A DNA stretch of 64,000 nucleotides, taken from Symsagittifera roscoffensis (taxonomy: Eukaryota > Xenacoelomorpha > Acoela > Convolutidae). The stretch is from assembly GCF_963678635.1 (NCBI RefSeq), contig NC_087067.1, positions 24,123,547 to 24,187,546 of the forward strand. Reading direction: 5' to 3'. Positions 9,102 to 20,178 of the stretch are shown in pieces. The position numbers and the translations under genes are program-made. Under the pieces are notes generated by a model. The model ran no database searches. It was not told the DNA's origin and saw only the letters and a list, made by a program, of their open reading frames with translations. Positions within the stretch are counted from its first letter, which is position 1. Each line of letters starts with the position of its first letter.

Positions 9102-12001
9102 ACGAAATCCTACCGGCAACAACAACAACAAAAACTAAATGATGATTGATGAAAATGAGTTTGCTGGTGCTTCAACAATTGTGGGCGTTGAATTTCATCT
9201 TATTTTTTTCATCGTTCTAGCATTTCTTTTCAACTAATTCTAAATTTTCTACGAGGAATGATCCGCGGAATGAATCAATTTCTAAGCGACAATTGAAGTC
9301 ACTACCCAGTAAATTTGGCTTTTTTGTTACATATTGTTGATTGGAAGTAGCTCAAGAAATATATCAAAGACAGGGTAATTTGGTGGAAAATATGTAAGGA
9401 TGAGTACAAAATTGTTGAGATTTATGGCAAGGATAGAAGTGAAATGTGTTAGTATTTTGTGATTCAGGTTTTTCTCGTTTTCCACACATATACACATCCG
9501 CCCAAGGGTCTAACCAGATTTCGTTTTATGTCTACGTCGTTATACCACTAGTGAGTTTGATGATTTAGTTTGGTAATACATAAAGTCTCTGTCAGTAGGG
9601 ATATGTCAGTTTAGATTATCTTTTCTGGGGAAACAGCGAGAGTGTGTTTTTTAGCTGCTTCAAAGCTCCAAATTTTGAGTGATAGTCATGTCTTATTTTA
9701 CGTTTTGTCGTTTTACCCATTTTTGATATAATGCTTTACATCTGGTTGCGATTTCTGTAGTTCTTTTTGTTTGTGTCTCAATTGGTAATTTAAATCTGAT
9801 TTCTCAACGATTCTGCTTCTTTGATTATGGCTCGTTTTGATTTGATGTCTTTAAATCTAATGATAAACAAACGTTTTTCTCTGGGGAGGTTTCATCGCCT
9901 ATTCAATTTATTTTCTCTGGTTTTGCAATAATTTGTAACATCGAAAAGATACCTTTAAGATGTTCACTATCTTCAACATTTTCTTCAACACCACTGATTA
10001 CGATGGTTAATTTAATTCTCGCTATTTTTGGTCTTTATTTTCCGTTTCAAGGATTGTTATAGGCGTCGCAATTTCTTAGCCTTCTACAAATTAAATTTCG
10101 CTGACTATAATTGTTTTTTATTCCAAGCTTTCTTAAATGCTAATAGTTTTTTAAACATTTTGCTATGTTATAACTTATGCAGTTCAAAAATGTTTTCCAA
10201 CAGATTTCTAACGGATTAATATTTTATTATTAGAAGTTGTTTAAGTAATCAAGCTTTTTTATGTATCATTCTATCTCTTCTCCTAACTCCTTGGTCTCGC
10301 ATCAATTATTTATTGCAAAGTGTCCCGGTATGATAAGTAAGTAAATTTGATTGAAAAAACGCTACAATTTATACTAAAAATCCAAATTTACTACTTAAAA
10401 ACAAAACTTTAAAATACTTCAAGATTTTTTACAAGAGGTCATCTCCATGCATCATTTTGAAATATTTAAAAAAACTTAGCAACCCTACATGTTTTAAAAA
10501 TCAGCAAAAAACCTTTGGGGTTCAAAATTGATGTGATGATGGCAGCCTGTAGTTGTTGCTGTGATGTTTTGAAAAGAATTTTTTTTTTTGCTAAGGATAA
10601 TGGAAATTTTTGGATACTTAAGTGTTTTTCAACATGCTAGGGCGTACCATTCATCCTACGATTTTCAACCTGAAAATTTTTAAAGTAAATTCTGAAGAAT
10701 GGCTTTTCACCGAGATGATTGAAGTCTTTTTAAAATTGAGCTTTTGACTGCTCTAGGTTGTAGAATATGAACTTTTAGGCTTAATTAAGAGAAGAGAGTA
10801 AAGCGCTACGCCGGAAGTTTGCCTTCTCTAGCCTACTTAAGTAAGGAGGATAACCTCGTTACCCTCGTCCTTAACCTTGTGGTGTTCAAAAATAGATACA
10901 AAGTTTCAAACTCCATGGTTGAAGGCTATTATGTTGCGTGTAATAGTGTGAAGTTTATGGTGAGCACGTATCATCTAGATTTAAAAAATTCCCACTAGAG
11001 ATTGGCAGTAATTGGAGCGCGGCATGGAAATTAAGCCTCCTAAATAAAATGGTTGGACAGGAAAGTAACCTGGCTCCCCGGATGTGAATTTTGGCCAAAT
11101 TAGACCCATAATAGACGAACGACATTCTCCTCACAGCTAGAATACAGAGATTAAATTAGAGTAAAGCGGGCGCTTTTATTTATGAAAGGCGTTAGCTACA
11201 ACTTAAAAGACCTCCCCTTTGGCCCCAGGAGGTCTTAACGTTAACGGGATAATTGAATAAACTCCTTGGGAAGTCCTTGGGAACTTAGAATAGAGGTGAA
11301 ATTGGACTTGCTTTTTGCACAACTTAGTTGAAGATACCTATGACGAACTTGGCAATCATAACTAGTGTCGTCAGAAGAAAGCTTAGGTAAGGACTTTGCG
11401 CAAGGATAAAAGCGTAAAAACTATAACTTGTCGGAAGGATAATAAAAACAACTATAACTAAAACTAAAACGACAAACATAGCAGTAAAGTTACGAGTAGC
11501 CTGCCATTGAGAGAACAATTGTTGCAAAGTTAGCAAATTGTCTCAACTATAGGTAGAAAACAGGGTTGAGGTGTCGAAGGAAATCAATTCTCATAGTTGG
11601 AGATCAGAGTTAGAGAGCATTTAAATCCCGAGTTAGAGAGATCAGTCGAAGTACCTTAAAGAAATATTAATCTGTAGAGCAGGTCGAACTGAGTAGTTGT
11701 GTTGAAGTTTAATTGCATTTGGGCGAATGTGTTGATAAATCGCGAACACTTTCCTTTTGCCGAGATTCTTAGATTATATTGTGGCCACTCAGAACAATCT
11801 GTAATTGGACTATCGGAAAATCTTGCGATTGCGAGTACGAGCGATACAGCCAAACGAGCAGTGAAAAGAAGGGGCAAACAACATGGTACGATATCGAATA
11901 ATTGATTCCAACTCAACCCCTCCGGAGTTGCAGATAAGAGTGAATCTTCGGTCGCCCCGTTGAATTCACTACCAAATTGATCCTTTTGCGGTGTCGATAA
12001 A

Positions 12002-12002
<1 letters not shown>

Positions 12003-12087
<85 letters not shown>
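12003..12087. repeat. (GA)n microsatellite
   Basis: Almost pure GA dinucleotides with a few GAAA interruptions. The matching position in the right copy (61087-61112) is also GA-rich but shorter. Confidence 0.95.
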
Positions 12088-12088
<1 letters not shown>

Positions 12089-14269
12089 TTGAACCTAGAG
12101 AAGCAATCCCCTAAATCTACATAAATATACCATCATGTGCTTGCTTATTTGTATTTTCTAAAAACTTAGATATGCAATTTTGCTGCTTTTTATTGCCAAA
12201 ATCAAAAATTACGCTTCATAAAATTGAGAACTGTTAAACCTCATCGGCGCCAGCTATGATACTTGTTAGAAGGCTCTTCTCATGATGGAGGAAACGAATG
12301 AGGAAAACTTTCATTCTGTCAGATCTGTGGCCTCCAGAATCAGTATGCGTAGTGGTTCTCGCAACCTAACAGTATTTATCAGCCTTTTTGCAATACATGC
12401 TGATTTTTGGCGGGTATTGATTTAAACGTTCTGAATAAAACTGTTTCTTTGAGAACATTGCTTTTTGTAGGGATTTTTTTAATATATACTTTTTTATGTA
12501 TTGTGCGCCATACAAAAAATTCAAGTTTTCACAGCTTTGAATGAACAAACTTTTAAAAGGCAATTAGAAAACTTTACTGTTCCTCGCAAGTCAGGTGACT
12601 TTCCAAACATGTAAATTTCGTCTGTATAAAAACTCAAGCTAAGTCTTCATCGCTAGCTATTAGACACGCTTGGTTGTTGTTACGCGTCGTTTTTGAAAAA
12701 AGTAAATCGAAGCAAATTGCTGTCAACAAAAGCATACCATTAATTTGAGTGGATTGGTAATTACGAAATCATTTTTTTTCTGCAATCAACTACTCAGCAA
12801 ACACTTTTCTAATCGCAAAAACTGCGCTTTTTTCCTGGTTCGTTAATACCACCTGATTTCCCATAGATTTCATTGTTGCCACTTTTGAAGAAAGTGATGG
12901 AAAATATGTGAGGTGTCGCTTTTTCCAGAACTAACTTTGACTTGTTAACTAGCCATTTTTAATGGATTTTTTTATCCACAAAAACGTATTTTTTTCCGAG
13001 ATCAAATTTAAAGAAAACCATTAAGGATTATGGATAATTATTGCGCGATATATTTTGTGCTAATAACGCATAATCGGAGATTCAATCCGTTTTAGAAATT
13101 GTTCAAAGTTAAAGTGAGGCACCCTATTTGGTCTATTTAAGATTTTGATTTATGTGAAGTATATCCCTATATCCTAAGCGTGTGAGGAGATGTTTTTTGA
13201 AAAAAAAATTGAAAAACTTCAAAAATGTTTCTTCTTTTTTGAGAATTTTATCATTTTTTTTGAAAGCGAACACTAAAATCCATAAAACATAAAATACTGT
13301 CAAAACTTTGCTTTGATACGAGTTGTCTTGTTTTTCATTTTTTTCTATCCCCAAAACTTCCAAAAAGTGTACCGCAAAAACTTAACCAGATAACCAGATT
13401 TTGGTCTGTTACTTTGGTCTGTTGCTGCCCTAATAACTTCTGTAAAATTGCCCAATTAGAGTCGGCAAAACATCCCTTATGAAATATTTTAAATGTTTGC
13501 TAGATCTTTTACTAGCAAAAAAGTCAATTTAGCAAACCTGGCTGTACCGTGTAAGAGTATAGTGAACATACAACACTGATAATGTTTCATTTCACATCTA
13601 TGATTTTTGCTAAAACTTTTTCGTTAAATGCTAATTGAGTTTGTTTTACTTAATCTAAATGAAACTAAATTTTGTCATTCTAAGGGAAAAAAAATTTGAG
13701 TGGCATTTTACCGTGCAGATTGATGTATGAAAACAAAGAAAAACCGACAGCATCATTTTTTAATTGTGTGAGGGGTGGAAAAACGAAAAAAAGTCGGATC
13801 TACTCAACAATCTGCCACCTATGGTGGTACCTAACAAAGAATCTTCTGATTTTTTTGACAACGTCTTTTTATATCAGCCAAAAGTTATTGTTGCCTAAAG
13901 CTCAAACTTGAAAAGATTCTTAAAGTGTGTTCATTTTGTTCATTTTGTAAAAATTTTGATGCTTAGAGATTGCCAATTTGGCCAATTTGAGACATTTAAC
14001 GAGCGATATATTTCATGCCGATTAGAACTCCAAATTTCATAACCTTCCAATTGAACTTAGGCATGTTATTTATAACATTCCAAATTGAACGTAGGCATGT
14101 TATTTAGTCTATTCGATACTTTGCTAACACAGTCTATGCCACTTTACAATTTACATAGCGTGTTGAGGGGATAATTTTCGAAAAATGATAACTCAAGAAA
14201 CTCTTCTTTTTGATAATGTTTTCATTGCTTTTAAGCAAACACTATTCCATAGAGCTTTAAAGGCTATGT

Positions 14270-14393
14270 GAACACTCAAGGCTTTGTTCTGAGACGAGCA
14301 TTCTTGTTTGGCTTTCAATTTGAAACTGTACAAAACTCGAATTTAAAGCCTCAAACAAGACTGCTTGTATATCATGGCGAAACCTTGAATGTC
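14270..14393. repeat. foldback repeat, ~57-base arms
   Basis: The left arm begins AACACTCAAGGCTTTGTTC and contains GACGAGCATTCTTGTTTG. The right arm is its inverted partner: CAAACAAGACTGCTTGTAT and GCGAAACCTTGAATGT. The arms flank a loop of about eight bases. The same sequence family recurs at 24646, 48538, 49073, 49705-50040 and 63331, so it is a dispersed repeat end, not a unique hairpin. Confidence 0.7.
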
Positions 14394-14942
14394 CCGACTC
14401 CACTTCAACAAAATGAAAAGTTTTGGCTTGAAATTTATTATAAAACCAGAATTAAACTTTTTTTTCGCAAAGGTTTAAGGAGAGAAAGTTTTTTATACTT
14501 GTATGTGGAATTATCAAGTTGACGTATTTGTAGTGTTGTGAATTGTAGCTTTAAATGATTTGCTCAAATGTTTAGTCGTTCATATCCATCAGTGTTTATT
14601 AACCCATTCGTCTTCTTTTACCATCCTTGAATTTTTTTAGCATGGTTTTCCAAAATTCTTAAGGGTTTCCGTTTGTTCTTGTGCTACCATCGTACGTTCA
14701 CATGGTACCAGATTTAGGATTTTTTCAAACCGATAAAAGGGGGCTTATTTTCAAAAAATTTTGAAATTTTTGTCAGCCTTTTTTGGAAAGTTCTTTTAGG
14801 TCGATAGTATTAGTTTTCCGAGCTCTCGCAAATCACTAGAAAAACCCTGCTCTTACCAAGTTTTCTGCGCCCCAGGCAAACTTTAAAAAACAAGCCATTT
14901 TTAGTCACTTTTGAAAAAGGGCGTTTTTAGGCACTTGTTGAA

Positions 14943-15919
14943 AAGCTAAAGACCGTTCCGTCTTTGATGTTGGGCGCTTGATCTACTCAAAACACAATTA
15001 GACTAGAAAAAAGTCAAAAAATCAATTTGAAACAGCTCGATGTTCGTGATTACACAAAATAAAATAAAAATATATTAATAATAAAATTCCCGCATTTGCT
15101 ATATATTTACTTATTGTTAAATTATCATATAAAATTCCTGCCTATAAAATTTACTTTACACGGGTATAACTATCTCGCATTCATACAAAATGTGAATCAT
15201 TGAAGTGACCTTTGAAATGAAAATAAATTGACATAATTTGAAGTTAAAAACAAAATTTTTTTTGACAAAGAATCTGCAACCAAAATAGCCCTCTACCTCC
15301 CTAAATAGAATAAAGTCTAGGTAAAGTGCGGTATTAAATAGCCCCCATTGACTGGTTACAATAAATATCTACATCAAGGATAATCCGGTACTTCATCCAA
15401 TCATCCAACCTGTTCTTTCTGGCGCTCGTGATACCTATTTAAACGACCACAAAACTGTTTTTGATCTGCAATTGGAAACCTTGCAAAAAAAACAAACCCT
15501 TGGTTGCAAAAAAAAACAAGTTATTGCAATTATAACCATAAGTCCACAATAACCTATAATTTGATGGATGAATCGTAATACCAAGTTCGTAATACTTCAA
15601 CACAAAGCATCCTACCATTCTTCATGCCAAAGAACTCAAAACACGTTTGTTTTCAGCCAAAATCTGAGAACTTTGAATGCATTGTTGAAATGAATTAAAG
15701 AAAAGTTATGTGCAGCCATCGAGACATTCGACAAAGCATTACCTTTTGAATCTTCATGACATTCGACAAAGCATTGCACTCAGATCGTCTGTCGTCTCGG
15801 TTTCCAAGTAAAAGTCTCCAATCTTTTATGGCAAACTTGCTTGCTATCAGTCCCGTTCTCGGGTTTTGGTTGAATTTCATTGAACCGTTCAGTGCCATTC
15901 GGAAAAGGAAGAACAGTTA
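14943..15919. other. no gene seen
   Basis: AT-rich DNA. It contains a run of AT-only sequence around 15058-15130 and short A runs. I find no coding signature except that sequence just upstream of 15920 may belong to the decayed BEL/Pao element. Confidence 0.5.
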
Positions 15920-16111
15920 ACCTACATCTGCTTCTTTAACTACTTGGTAACTAAGGTGATTCACTTAGAAAATATCTTGGACTTGGTTACAACGACAAGC
16001 ATTTCAGCTATACAAAAATTCATTTTCAGTCGTGGACTACGAAGAATATTACTTAGTGACAAGAAATTTTTGATGCCAGACAAAAACTACGAAAGAAACT
16101 GCCCACTCTAA
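15920..16111 (+). pseudogene. BEL/Pao integrase core relic
   Basis: Frame 2 reads TYICFFNYLVTKVIHLENIL, then LVTTTSISAIQKFIFSRGLR and ILLSDKKFL, ending in a TAA at 16109-16111. In BEL/Pao integrases the same positions read YICLF..L.TKAVHLE, then ..F..A..RF..RRG, then SDNGTNF. The second catalytic Asp (SD) remains, but the NG after it is lost. Further decayed coding (NGIVWLLEQW, IRPLGRMKQ) continues to about 16230. The fragment is a degraded copy with no flanking LTR seen. Confidence 0.6.
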
Positions 16112-16439
16112 ACAAAGAACTTCTGAGACACAACAAGCTCAACCAATCAGTTAACCAATGGCATCGTCTGGCTACTGGAACAATGGACCATTCATGGAAT
16201 CAGGCCACTTGGCCGCATGAAACAGTAATTCACCGGCCTCGATCCTATACCAAGGTCGCATTAAGTAAAAACCAATTTTGGACAATCTTAGATAAAAATC
16301 CCACATTTTCATGACCATGGATTTTTCGCATTCTCACGCTTTGTGAATCATTGACTTGACTTTTTGAACACAATTAAATTGATTCATTTTAAGCTGGTAA
16401 CAAAGATTATTTAACAAAGGCGCTGCAGCCAACAAGCCC

Positions 16440-16639
16440 NNNNNNNNNNNNNNNNNNNNNNNNNNNNNNNNNNNNNNNNNNNNNNNNNNNNNNNNNNNNN
16501 NNNNNNNNNNNNNNNNNNNNNNNNNNNNNNNNNNNNNNNNNNNNNNNNNNNNNNNNNNNNNNNNNNNNNNNNNNNNNNNNNNNNNNNNNNNNNNNNNNNN
16601 NNNNNNNNNNNNNNNNNNNNNNNNNNNNNNNNNNNNNNN
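16440..16639. other. assembly gap, 200 N
   Basis: Exactly 200 N, which suggests a placeholder of unknown true size. Sequence resumes at 16640 in the middle of ORF-X of element B copy 1. The upstream part of that copy (5' LTR, gag-pol) is therefore either in the gap or collapsed onto copy 2. Confidence 0.98.
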
Positions 16640-17575
16640 GCACCTCTAAGCGAACCAACATATAACTTATACCCAACACTACCACAAGAATTAAGTAGAA
16701 TAAGAAATCCTAGTCAAAACCAAAATACAGTCGAAATAAATAGACAAATTATACATCCTCGACTGAACAAGAATTTTCTAACTCCCCGAGTTCATTTTGA
16801 TATACCTCAATCCCCATCACAAAACACTCCAGAAAACCCCATTGGTATATTACCAGAAACCCCTACGCTTCTTTCACAACGTAGCACCTCAAGCCTACCA
16901 TCAGATTACTTAGGTTCAACACCAACATCTGAACAAATACGTGAAAATCCCTTTAACCCCCCAAACCAGGCATCACGACTACCATATTGGACAACACATT
17001 CATTTACACAAGGTGAATTAAATTTAGTCAATGATCCAATAGATATTTCTACAGATACAACAACATCCTCATCACTACCAGAAACATTATCACTACCATC
17101 AACACCATCAATAAGCCAAATTTCACCACCACCTTTTAACTTAAATTTTCCAAATAATCTCGACGCCAGATATCGAGAACAATCATCAACAAATATCCCT
17201 TTAAGACTAGATTGGAATACATTTACAGCCCCTCCACCATTATTTGGACAACATCTAGAAAGTAATCGCCTCCACAACTGGGCACTTAATAGATTACAAT
17301 ACCGACAAGACATTCACGACGATATCCGTGATCACAATATCCAAATACTTCAACAAAACAGTTTACAATTAAAGTTTGAAATTACAGTTAAATTAAACAA
17401 CATTACTCAACATCCCTACCCATTAAACCCACCAAACATAACAGCTCAATCACTACCACCACCATTTATAACCACTGAAGTAATATATAAATACGACAGA
17501 TATACCAAAAACACAATTGGTTACATCACATTTTATAACCCATACTCAGGATTATCATACACATGTATATTCTAA
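16640..17575 (+). CDS. element B copy 1: ORF-X, 3' part (no ATG)
   Basis: An open frame of 311 codons from the gap edge to TAA at 17573-17575. No in-frame ATG occurs, so it is missed by ATG-based searches. The first ~170 residues are rich in Pro, Ser, Thr, Asn and Gln. The rest is more ordered, with LRLDWNTFTAPPPLFGQ, the helical-looking NRLQYRQDIHDDIRDHNIQI and a hydrophobic, aromatic end (YNPYSGLSYTCIF). It overlaps the env ATG (17563) by 13 bases. In copy 2 the frame begins at 37265, again without ATG, so it probably gets a start codon by splicing or frameshift. I recognise no family. This copy is open to its natural end, unlike copy 2. Confidence 0.7.
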   Translation, partial: APLSEPTYNLYPTLPQELSRIRNPSQNQNTVEINRQIIHPRLNKNFLTPRVHFDIPQSPSQNTPENPIGILPETPTLLSQRSTSSLPSDYLGSTPTSEQIRENPFNPPNQASRLPYWTTHSFTQGELNLVNDPIDISTDTTTSSSLPETLSLPSTPSISQISPPPFNLNFPNNLDARYREQSSTNIPLRLDWNTFTAPPPLFGQHLESNRLHNWALNRLQYRQDIHDDIRDHNIQILQQNSLQLKFEITVKLNNITQHPYPLNPPNITAQSLPPPFITTEVIYKYDRYTKNTIGYITFYNPYSGLSYTCIF

Positions 17576-20178
17576 AATTATTAATTTTTCTCCAACTCCT
17601 TTTTCTAGTAATCTCAAATCAAAACATAAACCCTTCTCCCCGCACAGGACCCCAAGATTTATTAGTAACACATTACGATTGTGAAGAAAACGAACAAAAA
17701 ACACTACACAAGTATGCAATAAATCAAGTATCACAGTGCGAAACAGAACCCCAAGCCATAGAAACTACAAATGTCATAGCAACACTTTATTCAAAAGCCC
17801 GAGCAACTACAGTTATAGGATATAAATTCACAGCAACATTTTCTGAAAAGAAAGTACATTGTTCACAAGTCTCAAACGGAAATAAAAACCGACTTGACCA
17901 TGAATCATTCTACCAGAGTAATATAGAACGACTTTTACATCTCAATCCCGAAGATTGTAAAAACGAGTTACTCCGACTAAACATCACCAAAAATAAAAAC
18001 ACAGATAGAAATTTAGTATATTTCCAATTTTTTTCAGATTCTGTACATCAAGCAGAACTTGAAAGATATCAAGGACATATAAAATTAGATGAAAAATACC
18101 CATACAACGGCGCACACGGACGATTAACCTATGACATACACGATAAACACTGGATACCACACATTGGTATAAATGACCCATCAAACTACAAAGCAGACAC
18201 AAAAAATAAAGGATACCAAGAAATAATGTTTTTCGATTGGAAAATACAACTCGAAAAAATACAACTCACACGAGATTTATCAGACAACACAATGATTTAC
18301 CAAGGAATTAGATTACCTTGTAAAAACGACCAAGGTTATTGCGACCCTACAACCAGAACACAAGCAACAATTGTTTGGTTCCCCGAAGACACATGTACAA
18401 CATTTCAAGTAACAAAAATACACGCTCGTATGATAAAATTTCACGAAAAATATTTTATACAATCAATACCATATGAACATGTAAATCCATTACGCAAAAT
18501 AAGTTCAAATTTTCGAAACATTCATAATATAGAAAATAAATTAACACGTTTTCAAATATATCAAGAAACAGAACTTGCATGTAAATACAGAAGCCCACTT
18601 CACAAAACACAATACTCTGAAATATTAGTTGAATACGAAAATGGATTCGACATGACCACTGGAAAAATAAAAGTCGACCCATACGCCACAAGTCATCCCC
18701 TAAACGAAGGAACATCATATATACCAGTTAATTTTCAAAAGAATACAGGTCAACCTGGTGGACATTTAAAACCCCAAAACGATCAAAGCACACGTTTACA
18801 AGAACTATCACTAATGAATAATACATATTTTGGTAATATCCACTATGATATTCACTTAGATATGAAACTAGACTACACGATTAGCCGAATTTTTCAAGAA
18901 ATGTCACTCTCCGAATTAGAAACATTACACCAACTATGCGAATTAGAAAGAACACAAATATTACAATCACTTGCACTAGCAGTATTAAAAATACCCTACG
19001 CAGGATATTTACTATCAGGAAATAGATCAAATTTTTTAGACTATGAAGGAAACATCTTATGGTTTTATACTTGTACTAAAAAAGTATCACCACTGTACGT
19101 TTTTGAAGATAAACGATGTTATAAAAGAATCCCTATCTTTTATAAGAATAAAGTACATTTCGTTGACACACTTTCACGAAGAACATATTTCTGGGATACC
19201 GCAGTTCCATGTGGATCAGAAAATAGCCACAACGTAGTACAACTAAACCCTGATGAAGATAAATATTACCTTCTCACCCCATATCCCACATTAATGCAAT
19301 CACTCAAAAAATTTTCACCAGAAAGCATTCGCGCTATCGCTCGAAACCCAAATATAGACTTACAATCAATAGGAATATACTCAAAATCAGATATTCAACA
19401 TCACATTAGAACACAACAATTCCAGGAATTATTAACACAAATGGACACAATACAAAGACAATCAATTGACCAAAACTTACGCAAACTTGCCGAAACCGCA
19501 GGATTTGCAGACATCTATACGCAAGACTATAGCGGATATTTTAAAGACATTAAAGATTATATATATCTAAACGGTGAAAAATACCGTCCCCAAGATATAT
19601 CACCTATCAATATTTTTAGCTTTGTTACACTCAAGAATGAAATTCTTGATTTTCTAGGATGGCCCTACTACATCTTAGAAAAACTAACTATTTTATACGC
19701 AATGTTTAACTTTATTGGATTTCTTTTTTCACTCTTAAAAGGAATCTATAACACATGTGCTATACACACACAAGTCAATAGACAAGCAAGTGTAGCACGC
19801 ATACTATTTGCAGGATTTTTTGGAATATTTTCTACATCTATAAACAAAATTCTTTTAGACGCACAAATAAAAGAATATAACACAAAACTAGCAACAAGAC
19901 AGAACACATACGACGAAGAACATAACAATGCAGACACAACACCAACAGCACCACAGTTACCACCCCTACCACATAACCATCCATTATCCCTAGTCCCACG
20001 TAATTTTCGAAATTTAGCCATAACACATAATAATTTTAGACCAACCATATCACAAAGTCCCATCCAACATATAATGCCACACCACTCACAAGATGAAAAT
20101 ACTTATGAACAAATTATAGAACAACCCCATACCACCGCTTTTCAGTCTCAAAATAATAATTTTTTTAGCCCACGATGA
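17563..20178 (+). CDS. env: element B copy 1: envelope glycoprotein, intact frame (871 aa)
   Basis: A predicted single-pass membrane glycoprotein for particle entry. Residues 1-18 are a signal peptide (KLLIFLQLLFLVIS). HYDC lies at 37-40. The ectodomain has many Cys and N-glycosylation sequons, with CELER at 459-463, AGYLLSGNRSNFL after it, and CYKRIPI at 519-525 followed by HFVDTLSRRTYF. A hydrophobic span at about 708-728 (LYAMFNFIGFLFSLL) is the likely anchor. A second weaker span (LFAGFFGIF) follows, then a ~110-residue polar tail. No clear furin site is seen. The start is chosen because the signal peptide follows at once. It overlaps ORF-X by 13 bases and ORF-Y by ATGA. It shares its conserved blocks with element A env. 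A mononegavirus/chuvirus-like origin is suggested by motif pattern from memory only. Confidence 0.8.
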   Translation: MYILKLLIFLQLLFLVISNQNINPSPRTGPQDLLVTHYDCEENEQKTLHKYAINQVSQCETEPQAIETTNVIATLYSKARATTVIGYKFTATFSEKKVHCSQVSNGNKNRLDHESFYQSNIERLLHLNPEDCKNELLRLNITKNKNTDRNLVYFQFFSDSVHQAELERYQGHIKLDEKYPYNGAHGRLTYDIHDKHWIPHIGINDPSNYKADTKNKGYQEIMFFDWKIQLEKIQLTRDLSDNTMIYQGIRLPCKNDQGYCDPTTRTQATIVWFPEDTCTTFQVTKIHARMIKFHEKYFIQSIPYEHVNPLRKISSNFRNIHNIENKLTRFQIYQETELACKYRSPLHKTQYSEILVEYENGFDMTTGKIKVDPYATSHPLNEGTSYIPVNFQKNTGQPGGHLKPQNDQSTRLQELSLMNNTYFGNIHYDIHLDMKLDYTISRIFQEMSLSELETLHQLCELERTQILQSLALAVLKIPYAGYLLSGNRSNFLDYEGNILWFYTCTKKVSPLYVFEDKRCYKRIPIFYKNKVHFVDTLSRRTYFWDTAVPCGSENSHNVVQLNPDEDKYYLLTPYPTLMQSLKKFSPESIRAIARNPNIDLQSIGIYSKSDIQHHIRTQQFQELLTQMDTIQRQSIDQNLRKLAETAGFADIYTQDYSGYFKDIKDYIYLNGEKYRPQDISPINIFSFVTLKNEILDFLGWPYYILEKLTILYAMFNFIGFLFSLLKGIYNTCAIHTQVNRQASVARILFAGFFGIFSTSINKILLDAQIKEYNTKLATRQNTYDEEHNNADTTPTAPQLPPLPHNHPLSLVPRNFRNLAITHNNFRPTISQSPIQHIMPHHSQDENTYEQIIEQPHTTAFQSQNNNFFSPR

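Larger units (their letters stand above)
6960..9285 (+). repeat. 1.16-1.18 kb tandem duplication, two units
   Basis: Unit 1 (about 6960-8128) and unit 2 (about 8141-9285) are nearly identical. Each contains a TATA box, an untranslated leader, a LINE 3' end and the first ~150 bp of the large host repeat. Differences are a ~22-base deletion in unit 2 near 8250, a shorter C run in unit 2 and scattered substitutions. The junction at 8129-8141 repeats ATTTCCCATC, which also occurs just inside unit 2, suggesting a microhomology-mediated junction. After unit 2 the host repeat continues uninterrupted, while unit 1 stops at the junction. Confidence 0.9.
9130..14942. repeat. large diverged direct repeat, left copy
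   Basis: From GATGATTGATGAAAATGAG onward this sequence can be followed, with substitutions and indels, through 55640-64000. Matches include CAGTAAA at 9308/55813, the block around 9540-10000, the AAGTAATCAAGC block at 10232/58325, the GGCTCCCCGGATGTGA block at about 11072/60154, the GA microsatellite, and the region 12900-14942. The right copy carries extra insertions at 56525-57430, 57600-58300 and 58980-60057. I find no convincing gene in the left copy; its open frames are short and do not recur intact in the other copy. It is either an old segmental duplication or a very large non-coding mobile element. Confidence 0.85.

Noticed and set aside
10028-10219. 63-codon frame and other short frames in the large direct repeat
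   Set aside because: Not preserved in the paralogous copy and without any motif.
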